64,000 nt of DNA from Tubulanus polymorphus (lineage: Eukaryota; Nemertea; Palaeonemertea; Tubulaniformes; Tubulanidae), in the NCBI RefSeq assembly GCF_964204645.1, contig NC_134031.1, positions 7,354,501-7,418,500 of the forward strand, in the 5' to 3' direction. The position numbers and the translations under genes were made by a program. Positions 24,359 through 34,160 of this stretch are shown here, piece by piece. Each line of letters starts with the position of its first letter. The stretch's first letter is position 1. The notes beneath the pieces are model-generated. The model saw only the letters and a program-made list of their open reading frames with translations, had not been told where the DNA came from and ran no database searches.

Positions 24359-26195
24359 AAAATGTTATGTACCTGCAGAGCAGAATACTGGTCTGGCATG
24401 GTTTTCAGAAGTTGTGCCGCAATTTTCCGGGCTTGTTTTTAATGACAAAGCCAGTGGATTATTTAGGGATCATCTGTTCACCAAGTGTGAGGTAACTATT
24501 TTCATCATAATATGACTTGGTTCACCAACAATGTACAAATAGGTGTATGAATTAGTCCTATTCTAGCTAATCTATTTCTAGAACATGAGTCTGAAATATT
24601 GCCATTTTTCACTGATATTCTCTTTAACTTTTGTCATTTAACTTATATTCAATGTTATTTCGATTGTAGTGCCAGATTGCAGTTAGTCTTTTTTTATATC
24701 TTATTGGTTTGTTGCATGGTCTTTCCTTACAGGCATTTCAGTCAATGCAACATAAAAAACTTCAGCTTTCTCACATTGTTGGGCAGCAAAACAAGCCAGT
24801 GTGGGTTTTAGGCCCTGATCTACAAGTGGACTCTAGTGGTGATAGGATAGCCATCGAAGACCAAGAGTACTTCTGGTTGGGGTGTGTATGCATTTTGTTT
24901 TCTGTCTGTTGAGTCATAGTGTAATGTACTGACTTGCAGATTGATGTTTTGATGTTTTTCTTCCAGTTATAATAAGAATGTCTTGTTAAACCCGTGCCCG
25001 GTAACACTTGGTGGCCAGGAGGCTCTTGAACGCGTGTGGGGGTTGGCCCCCGATGGAAAAAACAGAGTGCCGTACCTCTTAACTATGGCTGCAGCAGCTA
25101 CAGCTCTTCATTCAAGGACACTGCGTTCGAAATATGGTGTTCAACCAACATTCATCCTATTTTCAAAAGAAACAGGGACTGGTGAGTACTGCATGAAATA
25201 TGTTTTCAAAATTGAATAGGTGATTATGATTGTGTTCAATGATTCTACATTCTTTATAGGGAAAACAACAGCTATGACAGCGGCACTGTCAATGTGTGGC
25301 GCAATGCATAACATTTTTTCGAATGCCACCTCCACCGCCTACATTTTGCAAAAGGCAGCTAATACCACATTGCCGATTGGATATGATGACTGCTCGTCAG
25401 CTAAAATACAAGAAAATGTATCGGTGGCATTTTTTGATGGAAAGAACGCGGGGACGAAATCATCTGGAGAACTATCTGTACAGGCAGGCGTCCTCATTAC
25501 CACAAATCTCGAGACAGCGCCTAGTGCCAGGTATGAATTTTGTTGTACATACATGTACTAATGTCTGTGATATGTTTATTGACTTTACATGTATAGCTTA
25601 AGTCATTCCCTTTTTTTATTGCAGACTATCAGATAGAACCATTTTCATCCCATTTTTTCGATGTGAGAAAATGATGTCAGACCCAATTGCCGTCCAGGCC
25701 GTCATCAGGAGATCAGACCAGGCAATTGATCTGATGATTGCCCTATACGACGTAGTAATTAGTGATCGGGCAGAAAATGTCATACAAAAGTTAACCAAAC
25801 TAACACGTGAAGTACTAGGATTACGAACAAGAGTTTGTTATAATTACGCAATCTTGTTATTCATAACAAAAATGGTAAGATTTTCTTCGTTAACGCCAGC
25901 ATAATATTATTGGTTGGAATTTCTACCATTATAATTTCTTATTTTAGCTATGTAAACGTCTACCGATCGAATTTGAAGATGTGAAAACTTTCCTTAAAGA
26001 TTCCTGGAAGGAAAAACTTGCACATGTGTATGCCGGTAATGAATCAACAATTCAACTGTTTGCGCATAGGCTAATCAAAGAAAAAGAAAAGGTAAATTAA
26101 TATACCGTATATGCTATTGATTTTATCGAGTTGATTGATAAGTAAGTTGAATTCGAACGTTGTTTTTGTTTTCACAGATACGCAGATACACATGA
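24359..26195 (+). CDS. P-loop ATPase, DUF927/D5-helicase-like (5' end missing)
   Basis: Exons 24359-24491, 24733-24881, 24967-25181, 25260-25530, 25625-25874, 25948-26091 and 26178-26195 join in phase with GT-AG introns of 74-241 bp. The joined frame has about 392 codons and no internal stop. The product shows a Walker A (KETGTGKTTA) split by intron 3, a Walker B-like LPIGYDD and a possible sensor (VLITTNLE). This order resembles the DUF927 / D5-like helicase ATPases; the exact family is my inference. It ends IRRYT-stop. The first exon seen begins in mid-codon, so at least one upstream exon is missing, perhaps destroyed by the 2.2-kb insertion that ends 330 bp upstream. The intact frame suggests recent activity or selection. 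Confidence 0.72.
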
Positions 26196-26218
26196 TTTGT
26201 GAAATCTAGAGGCCAAGA

Positions 26219-27079
26219 ATGCCTTGCGGTCAATTTGACAGAAATGCCTCCCATGAGGGCGTAGATATAGCCCGTTTGAGGAGGATGACAGAAGAATGTG
26301 GTGGCAGGAATAATGCTGTTGTTCAAATGCCAAGTAAGTATGAATAAACTATATATCAAGTATAATGAATGCTATTATGTATGACTGTCTATCATTTCAT
26401 TTTTACTTTTTAGCGGGATATAACGGTGATACAAGGGCGAAAAGATGCTCACTTATACCTTGTTCATCATTTGCAGAGAGCATTTTGATAAAAATTAATA
26501 AAGGTAAGATAAAGAATTCACAGGCATACTTATCGATATCTAAATTAGTATTTTTTCTATTCTTTTACTTGTATATTTTCAGTGCATGAAAGTGAATATG
26601 CTTCGTCTGAAAATGACTCAAACGATGAAAATGAGATAATGAATTCTGAGAACGAGAATGTAAGGCATGGAGACGATGAAGATTTGCAAAATAGCGTTGG
26701 CGAGAATGAACCGCAGGATGACGAGAATGAACCGCAGGATGACAAGAATGAACCACAGGAGGACGAGAATGAACCGCAGGAGGACGAGAATGAACGACAT
26801 GGGGACGATGAATTGCAAAATAGCGTTGGCGAGAATGAACTGCAGGAGGACAATGATGATCAATCACAAAGCATTGTGGACGAGCTAGAAAGACTGAATG
26901 TTGTTGAGGTAGCAACTACTGATATCTGTCCACCGGACCTTTGAACAACTATGACAGGACAGATGATACAATGCGATAGATGTAATCAATGGAACCATTG
27001 GAAATGTATTAAAATGACCCGTACAGATTACAAGGCTGCTTGCGTACCGGGACACTGTTTCGTATGTGTGAGATGCTAG
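26219..27079 (+). CDS. Acidic repeat protein with PHD-like zinc-finger tail after an in-frame TGA
   Basis: Exons 26219-26333, 26414-26503 and 26583-26944 join in phase. The first shares an exon with the end of the ATPase gene. The product starts MPCGQFDRNASHEGVD. It has an N-terminal part with several cysteines and then a strongly acidic stretch with six NE(P/R/L)Q-type repeats (such as ENEPQDDENEPQ), and ends ATTDICPPDL at TGA 26942-26944. In the same frame the next 44 codons read TTMTGQMIQCDRCNQWNHWK and on to CFVCVRC-TAG: a PHD-type treble-clef finger (CxxC, HxxC, CxxC) lacking a complete first cysteine pair. The TGA may be a mutation, a readthrough site or a splice difference. Its role next to the ATPase is unknown. 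Confidence 0.62.
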
Positions 27080-27080
27080 A

Positions 27081-27680
27081 TGTCAAATGCATTACAATCA
27101 TTCACAGGTGTAAATTATATTACTATGCGACATTATATTACATTTTTTTACATGTTTTTTTGTGAATTTGTATTAATTTTAAAATACTCAGAAATCATTG
27201 TTTTTTATCAGGGTTTTGTACCCTATACTACTTCTAATACCCTTCTGTTATTTATCATTTACACATTCCTACAATCACCATATAACTGTGCATAATTTAC
27301 TGTCCTAGATTTTAATTACTAAACATATCTGTGCATTACCTGTACATATTCCTTCATTTGTTAGTATTTGAATTTTCACTGTTATAATTAAATTGTCAAA
27401 TGCACTACAATCATTCAGAGGTGTAAATTGCATTACATTATACTACTATGCGACATGTTTTTTTGTGAATTTGTTTTAATTTTAGTTTGCTCAGAAATCA
27501 TGTTTTTATCAGGGTTTTGTACCATATGCTACTTCTAATATTTATCATTTAGACATACATTCTTACAATTACCTTATATACTGCATAATTTACTGTCCTA
27601 GATTTAAATTACTAAACATTTCATTTGTGCATTACTTGTACATATTCCTTCATTCTTTGAATTTTCATTTTATCACGTGT
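27081..27680. repeat. Tandem duplication (~312 bp) downstream of the acidic-protein gene
   Basis: TGTCAAATGCATTACAATCA at 27081 recurs at 27393. The following ~290 bp match in order (GTGTAAATT, TTTTTTTGTGAATTTG, ATCAGGGTTTTGTACC, CATTTGTGCATTAC) with small deletions. Confidence 0.85.
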
Positions 27681-27867
27681 CATTTCTAATAATCATAATT
27701 ATCATCAATTACTGTGCAAATTTTACTGTCCTACATGTATAATCATATTACTCACTAATTAAATACACATTGCATACCTACCTACGTACTTCAATCTTCA
27801 TTTATTTTTCAAAAGTTGCGTTCTTTTTTGGTAAATTCATACGGATTGCTTCATACAGTGGAACCCC

Positions 27868-28395
27868 ATTACTATAGATTACTATGCGTTATGTCTCATT
27901 ACTTCATATTACTATAGATTACTATGCGTTACGTCTTATTACTTCATATTACTATAGATTACTATCCATTACATGTTATTACTTCATATTACTATAGATT
28001 ACTATCCATTACATGTTATTACTTCATATTACTATAGATTACTATCCATTACGTCTTATTACTTCATATTACTTTAGATTACTATCCATTACGTCTTATT
28101 ACTTCATATTACTATAGATTACTATCTATTACATGTTATTACTTCATATTACTATAGATTACTATCCATTACATGTTATTACTTCATATTACTATAGATT
28201 ACTATGCATTACATGTTATCACTTTATATTACTATAGATTACTATCCATTACATGTTATTACTTCATATTACTATAGATTACTATCCATTACGTCTTATT
28301 ACTTCATATTACTATAGATTACTATGCGTTACGTCTTATTACTTCATATTACTATAGATTACTATGCATTACATGTTATTACTTCATATTGCTGG
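27868..28395. repeat. 40-bp tandem array in the right subterminal region
   Basis: About thirteen units of 40 bp, each ATTACTATAGATTACTATNC then ATTACATGTTATTACTTCAT or a close variant. ATTAC recurs four times per unit. Placement next to the terminal repeat suggests binding sites for the mobilising protein. Confidence 0.92.
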
Positions 28396-28479
28396 ACAAT
28401 ACTACGTTACTGTCACACCACACTATATCAGATTAAAATACAATACTTTTCTACTGAAAAAATTTCATTCGCATTCAAT

Positions 28480-28556
28480 ATCACTTGAATTACTTATATT
28501 ACAGTAATATGAAAAAAGTTTTAAGCTTTTTCCCCCCTATAATGAGCCTTATATAG
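28480..28556. repeat. Right terminal inverted repeat of the 9-kb element
   Basis: ACTTATATTACAGTAATATG, then AAGCTTTTTCCCCCCTATAATGAGCCT; this is the complement of 19564-19640. Confidence 0.8.
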
Positions 28557-29007
28557 CGTATGCAGGCTGAATCTCTATACTTTTAATCATTTGAAATTAT
28601 CATAAGTCACTTTTTGCCTTCCTTGGTCTATTACTTGTAATAAAAAATGCATACGAAACTCCCTTAATTTCACGGATATAACGTGTATATATTTCGAAAT
28701 GCAAAATAAATTCAGTCAGATTCATTCTTCGCCATGATTCGACCTCATTGCAAAGCCCGTGTTTTTCCGAAAAACTTTTGAAGCAATAGCCAATAAGTCA
28801 ATGGAAAACGTTCGTAAAACGTAAGTCGTAATTCGTAAAACGTAATTGTGTAAGACCTTAACCTCGCGCGACATACGAAATGCAGGAGGCACATATGGTA
28901 ATTAGTTAACCTAACTCGTAATTAATTTGCAAAAAACGTAACTCGTAATTCGTAAAACAACGTAATTCGTAAAACGTAATGTCGTTTCAGGGCTTCCATG
29001 CAACATA

Positions 29008-29806
29008 GTGAACATACCGGTACAGAAAATGCAGTAAGCAAAATGTAAAGCAAGCAAAATCAGACGGAAAAATATATCGGTGCTTGCGAAATTAATGAAA
29101 TAATCGACCTGAAATTGAAAATCTCACCGAAAATGTTGGTCCGCTCAACGACCTTGAAAATGTTGGTCCGCTCAACAACCTTGAAATATTCAATTTTCGG
29201 TGATGACGACACCGCGAAACGTCGAAACGAAAATTACCAAGAAATGGAGTAATTTCGGGTATACACGACATAACAACTCATACCAATGAGCTTTTCATAT
29301 ATTTTATTCACTTATTTACCAAGAAATGGTACGTAATTTTGTTAGAAAGTATGAGAAAAGTTTAAAATCTGGAGATAAATAAACTGCTTATCATAATTGT
29401 TGGAATAACTACCGAAAGAAACCTTCCCAAAATTTGGATTGCCAGCACATTCACTCTAAACCGTTCTAGGCCAATATATAAAACGTACCGGTATTGAATT
29501 AGTCATGGCCCTAAGTAAATATTTCTTGGGTGAATCTAGTTGCCTAAATCTGACTAATATTAGTATATTAGTAATTATTAGTAATATTAATAATATTAGT
29601 CTGTAGTGAGAGCCCCATCCGTAAACAGTTTCAAATCTAGCTAGGCTAGGCCTACACATTATTTAAGGGAGGGATCTGGAGTGTCTATGTCAGTCCTAAA
29701 GTAAACTTATCTTAAACTTATGGCCATAAGTTTTTTACCACAAACATTTAGAGCCACGCACGCCGCATAAAATTAACGAAACTACAAATTCTGAATGGTG
29801 AACAGA
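29008..29806. other. Gene-less stretch with a short duplication
   Basis: A 27-bp word ending in ATGTTGGTCCGCTCAAC(G/A)A is present twice near 29125-29185. It is followed by GGTGATGACGACACCGCGAAACG, which resembles the end of a Penelope or other retroelement but is not assignable. A run of TAATATTAG repeats lies near 29555-29600. Confidence 0.45.
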
Positions 29807-29815
29807 CCCATCCAG

Positions 29816-30247
29816 CGGTCATCCTTATTACCGAGATGACGTATTTTACCGAGATGAACCGAGATCAACCGAGATGAAATAAAATATAACATATTTATTT
29901 ATTCCTTATCGATTTTAACACTTGAAATCATATTAGATCAGTAATAAATGCCTGCTGGAGTCATATTTTACATATTTTGTCGGATATTTTTGTAGAAAAA
30001 TAACTTAACTTTACCGAGATGAGATCGTCGATCAATCAAATTCAATGAAATTTTATTGCTAACCGAGTTTACGTATTTGAAGTCAAAATTTTTTTTTAGA
30101 AAAAAAATATGTAAAATATGATTCTAGAAGGTATTTATTACTGATATAACATGATTTCAAGTGTTAAAATCGATAAGGAATATATAAATATGCTACATTT
30201 TATTTCATCTCGGTTCGTCTCGGTTCATCTCGGTAATAAGGATGACC
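29816..30247. mobile_element. 432-bp palindromic MITE
   Basis: The two halves are inverted copies of each other over about 190 bp, starting GGTCATCCTTATTACCGAGA. An exact 9-bp duplication CCCATCCAG flanks it (29807-29815 and 30248-30256). ACCGAGATGA words are repeated at each end. The 9-bp duplication and long inverted repeats fit a Mutator-like foldback element. Confidence 0.85.
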
Positions 30248-30256
30248 CCCATCCAG

Positions 30257-30882
30257 GGCCTCAAACATCTAATCTTCAAGTTCAAGTTCAAGTTACCTAA
30301 TTATTGGTGGGAAGCTTGTATAGGCTAAATTGGATTAGTGGGTTTCAACGTGGTGTGAAAATATCCGATCGTGAAACTAGGCCTAAACCACAAAGAAGCC
30401 TAGGAAACTTATACACTCATTTATTCATTCATCATTCATTCATAAAGATGCTTTTTGACTACTAAGTGACCACTTTTTGGAGCGTGCAGGAGTAAATGGA
30501 TCATAGGCCAATGGGCTTGGGATACAGATCCTGGGGTTATAAAAACAAAGTTTGTTAGGTTTTTATGATGTTGCCTTTTGTGGAGCCAGCGGCCATTATC
30601 TTTTTAAACGTATCAGTAGCGAAACAATTTTTCTCTGATTTACTGCAGAATGATAAGGCGTGATGCTGTTGGATCCACTTTCAGTACTGAGTGACAAGTG
30701 AGTTCGATACCTGCTGGCTGCAAACAGTGTACGGGCAACACTTCAAAGGCCGTACCGTCGTGAGGTTAAATGAATAATCCAATAGGCCCTAGAGGATAGT
30801 CTTGGGAAACCAAGATCCAAGCGACATAAAGCCAAAAACAAACAAACAACTCGAAACACCTATTATCAATAACCCCAGGAAC
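30257..30882. other. Gene-less stretch
   Basis: No gene recognised. 30655-30720 has a weak tRNA-SINE-like B box (GAGTTCGATACCTG) without a convincing A box. Confidence 0.4.
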
Positions 30883-30987
30883 TGTGGGATTTTACGGTCC
30901 CAAACCCGGAGCTGTAATAGATTGCTTGACGAATACAGAACCGAACGCTGTGAATTCTATACTACAACTGACTCTTTATTGTTCTCA
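30883..30987 (-). repeat. BEL/Pao 3' LTR
   Basis: 105-bp terminal repeat, TG...CA on the minus strand; the partner is 34056-34160. Confidence 0.88.
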
Positions 30988-30989
30988 GC

Positions 30990-31440
30990 CATCGATTTTA
31001 TCTGCATAATCTTTGAGAAAAATTTCATTGTACTCACGTTCCTCTTGATCGTTTCCGCACGGTATAGTAAAGACATTTTTCCTGACAAACTCTGTTCCTG
31101 TTGAATACTATCCGTTTCACGCATATTAGATGACTCGATAAGATCCGACTTGACCGTTACTGAGTTGAGAACATTTCTGACCTTCAGTTCAAGAGGTCCT
31201 GAGATAACGCATCCCAATACTGTGCTGAACAATCGGTGTTGTATCACAAGTAAGTTCTCCCTCTTAGAACAAATAAGCAAATTCCTGACCTAGCAGGTGG
31301 ACGACTGATAATCCCTCTCCACTGAAATTGTCTGCCAATTCCAGATTCGCGATATGTGGTAGCTTCGTAGCTTCGATCCATCCGCTTTGATTGATATCGG
31401 TAACAATCCGATCTTTGACTAAAACGTCCACGACAATCCA
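30990..31440 (-). pseudogene. BEL/Pao protease region, frameshifted
   Basis: Several minus frames give the conserved BEL pieces: HIANLELADNFSGEGLSVVHL, LGQEFAYLF, and then TVLGCVISGPLELKVRN (the 'GWVLSGP' block that precedes the RT). The frames change at least twice, and the sequence passes straight into the LTR, so the rest of pol has been deleted. Confidence 0.75.
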
Positions 31441-31459
31441 ACCTATTTTGGTTCTGACT

Positions 31460-32281
31460 TTAAGGTTCTACTACGTCGTACCATTGAGCTTGTGTCAAAT
31501 GAACTCCGAATCCATGTACTTCTCTCGACTTTTTGCCGATGATCAACAATCCCAAACTGTCGACTACTTTAAGGGTCACGTACGTATCATGACTACCTCG
31601 ATCCAGCAACAGTCCCTGATTATGTAACTGTTTACTGTTGTCGATATTACCCAAAGTAACATCCGTGCCTGTCGAAACTGTGCTGGTCATTTCCGGTGTG
31701 ACGGACGACACTTCAGACTGTCCCCTGTTGCCTAATAGCACAACTGGCACGTTCCTTTCAGATATGGTTAACATTTGCTGTTTTGTTTGATAGCGATTCT
31801 GATTATGATTTTCTCCTCTGTTATTGTCCAATGAACGAAAGTATTCGTGCAGACTGGTATAATGCCTTCGTTTGCATTCTCGACATTCTGTTTTACGTTG
31901 GTTAGTTCCTAAGCAATTGAAGCATTTTTGTTCTTCACTAACCCTCATACCTCTTTCCGCTGGGGATAGAGGACATTCCCATGTCTTGTGGTTCCCTGAA
32001 CAGATTCTACAACTGGTATCCTGTGTGTAGGCTACCAGCCCCTCCACAGTCCCGGTTCTCGGTCTGATATTTGATTGTTGATGTATTCTGTGATTATGGT
32101 TCTGTTCCTGATTGCCTCTCTCACCAATATTATCTAGTTCCTCCGTGAACGCATTCATGAATTTTTCGATGTTAAATTTTGTCGTTTGGTCACAGGTCCC
32201 CATACGATCTAGGATTGGCTTAGGAATTTTCCATTCCAAAATTGGTACAAGTAACGCCGAGCACTCTGTACTATCTTCCAA
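31460..32281 (-). pseudogene. BEL/Pao gag C-terminus and start of protease
   Basis: This is a 273-codon open frame. It has the DUF1759-like gag end, a zinc knuckle CRICSGNHKTWEC, a second Cys-rich block (CFNCLGTNQRKTECRECKRRH) and, near the end, the aspartic-protease start LLLDRGSHDTYVTLKVVDSL, where LDSGS is expected (Arg in place of Ser). It is broken from the upstream gag by a frameshift. Confidence 0.82.
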
Positions 32282-32328
32282 ATTCTCAAGAGATCAAACG
32301 TATCCGTTCACGGTGAATAGAAATTGGT

Positions 32329-32688
32329 TCAAGGCTGTATAATTGTTAGCTGGTGGGGTGAGGTCCAAAATTTCGTTGACGTGGCGCGAATTACTTTTCT
32401 CAGTTGTCTAAATTTGTCCTTTAAAATTGATACGATTGTTGGTCTACTATCCTCATTGTTTGATTCGGTTTTTGTTGTGTTCGAATCTAGGAATGCTTTT
32501 ATTCGCATCAGCGTCACCCTCTGTTCGGTCCGCAATTTTTTAGATGTTGATATTTCGTTAGCATATTTCGTTCCTTTATAGATAGAGCTTCGATTTTGTC
32601 ACTTAAATCAAGACATGTCTCGTATGTATCTCTCATTTCCTCCATTCTCGCCTCGAGCTCGGAGAAATCTTCCGTTGAATGCGTTTTT
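32329..32688 (-). pseudogene. BEL/Pao gag middle part
   Basis: Minus frames read STEDFSELEARMEEMRDTYE and KIEALSIKERNMLTKYQHL, an acidic coiled-coil-like start, then KAFLDSNTTKTESNNEDSRP. It is cut at its upstream side by the R1 insertion. Confidence 0.65.
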
Positions 32689-33934
32689 AGCCTACTTGGG
32701 ACTTTAGTCCCAGCGGGCTATTGCGTTCACTTTTCGTCCGTCGTCCGTCCGTTCGTCTGTCCGTAGACGGAATCCAGTTATTTTGGGAAGTTTTGAAGAC
32801 GCTTCAAGGTAATGTCTTGATATTTGGTTTATGCATGTATCTACTTTTTCACACACATTTCAGCCCAAAAACTGGCCCTGTCAGAATCAAGATGGCCAAC
32901 TGGCAGCCATTGTTGTTAGCCAAAATCAGCACTTTTTACACGTTTTTGAACTTTTTGAGGGAAATTTTGAAGACGCCTTGATCAATTACCTTGATCTTTT
33001 GTAAATATTTGAATCCCCCAGGGGCCCATCACCATAAGAAAAATTGGGTCGATCGGACTCAAGATGGCCGTCCTATGACCTTTTTAGTGCCCAAAAATGT
33101 AAATTTTGGCCCGAATTCTGAGTCCTGTAGCTTCCTACTGGTTTGCCATTTCTCATTGCAATTAGTGATGGGTATTCTTTGGAAACGAAAGTTTTATACC
33201 TGAGACAGGTATTTTTTATCAGCCAATTATGGCACAATTGGCGGCCATCTTGGTGTCATCAGTACTCATTTGTAGGTGGGAAAAAGTTTTTCCACATTGT
33301 GTTGATAACTAATTTGTTACCACAATTAATTAGAAAGTTGTAGCCTATAACGTGTTCTATGATTTTGGTTTTTGTATATGGCCACCAGGGGGTGATGAAT
33401 AATACAATAACTTAGTATTTCTATATTATGTTCCTTCCTATGCATATTTTGTTACCACAATCAATTGCAAAGTTGTAGCTCATGACATCGTCTATGATTG
33501 TGGTGAGTTTTAAGGACATTAGTTATTCTATGTCATCACAAGGGGGCGTTGAATCGTACAATAACTTAGTATTTCCTTATTAGATTGGTACCTAGGCATA
33601 TTTTTGTTACCATGATCAATTGCAAAGTCGTAGTTCATGACATGGTCTATGATTGTGATGAGTTTCAAGGTCATTGGGTTTCGCATATGGTCACTGGGGT
33701 GCGTTGAATAGTAGAATAAGTTAGTATTTCCATATTAAATTCGTAACAAGGCATATTTTTTATCACAATCAATTACAAAATCATAGCTGCTGACATGTTC
33801 TATGATTGTGGTGAGTTTCAAGGTCATTGGTTTTTGTATATGGTCACCAGGGGGCGTTCAATATTGAAATTGGTAGATTGTTGAGCATTTGAAACGACTT
33901 CCCAAGTGGGCATGGTGTCCCTGAACCCCTAGTT
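32689..33934. repeat. R1 repeat copy inside the BEL/Pao gag
   Basis: Starts AGCCTACTTGGGACTTTAGT and ends GTCCCTGAACCCCTAGTTT. It has four 155-bp units with CACCAGGGGGCG-type words at 33386, 33541, 33691 and 33845. Orientation is opposite to the copies at 1 and 17536. It must be younger than the retrotransposon. Confidence 0.88.
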
Positions 33935-34055
33935 TTCTTCGTAATCTTGTCGATTGCCGAATACTCCTCATCGAATAACCCTTGAAGGGTTGTCCGTTTT
34001 GTTTTGAGTGAAACTAAGTCTTCCATCGCCTTGTGTTATCCTGGTCATGGCACCA
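33935..34055 (-). pseudogene. BEL/Pao gag N-terminus and primer binding site
   Basis: An ATG at 34026 starts MEDLVSLKTKRTTLQGLFDE followed by EYSAIDKITK, where the R1 insertion interrupts it. The primer binding site is at 34037-34055. Confidence 0.75.
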
Positions 34056-34160
34056 TGTGGGATTTTACGGGCCCAAACCCGGAGCTGTAATAGACTGCTT
34101 GACGAATACAGAACTGAAAGCTGTGAATTCTATACTACAACTGACTCTTAATTGTTCTCA
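34056..34160 (-). repeat. BEL/Pao 5' LTR
   Basis: 105-bp terminal repeat adjoining the primer binding site; five differences from 30883-30987. Confidence 0.88.

Larger units (their letters stand above)
19564..28556. mobile_element. 9-kb inverted-repeat DNA transposon with ATPase and acidic PHD-like genes
   Basis: The left end (C-ACCTG-AGGCTCAATATAGGGGG...) and the right end (reverse complement C-TATATA-AGGCTCATTATAGGGGGG...) share about 60 bp, including AAAAGCTTA and the palindrome ATATTACTGTAATAT. They are flanked by the direct repeat CGTATGC (19557-19563 and 28557-28563; 8 bp if the preceding G is counted). Contents from left to right: Penelope fragments, a 2.2-kb relative of the same family, a seven-exon ATPase gene, an acidic-protein gene, a tandem duplication, a 40-bp repeat array, and the right end. 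No recognised transposase is present. The superfamily is unknown to me; the 7-8-bp duplication excludes TA and TTAA classes. Confidence 0.78.
19088..28999. mobile_element. Outer inverted-repeat element hosting the 9-kb element
   Basis: The left end begins ATGGAAGCCCTGAAACGACA and continues TTACGAATTACG; the right end is its reverse complement. Both are flanked by an exact 8-bp direct repeat GCAACATA (19080-19087 and 29000-29007), a clear target duplication. The inverted repeats are about 60 bp, rich in TTACG/CGTAA words. Without the inner insertion the element would be about 0.9 kb with no ORF, so it is a non-autonomous DNA transposon. Confidence 0.85.
30883..34160 (-). mobile_element. Miniature BEL/Pao LTR retrotransposon, interrupted
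   Basis: Two 105-bp direct repeats at 30883-30987 and 34056-34160 are the LTRs (minus strand TGAGAACAAT...ATCCCACA). They differ at five positions (about 5 percent), so this is an old insertion. Next to the 5' LTR the minus strand reads TGGTGCCATGACCAGGATA, a BEL-type primer binding site. Inside are gag and protease remnants only; RT, RNase H and integrase are absent. An R1 copy (32689-33934) lies in the gag. No matching target duplication was found. Confidence 0.85.

Noticed and set aside
26557-26944. Minus-strand open frames rich in SSCGSFSS and HSRPPAVHS
   Set aside because: They are antisense shadows of the acidic repeat exon on the plus strand.
27868-28395. CRISPR-like regular array
   Set aside because: Units are contiguous 40-bp tandem repeats without unique spacers, in an animal genome.
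19088-28999. Maverick/Polinton
   Set aside because: No AG-starting ends, no polymerase B, integrase, protease or capsid genes are seen, and the duplication is 7-8 bp rather than 6.
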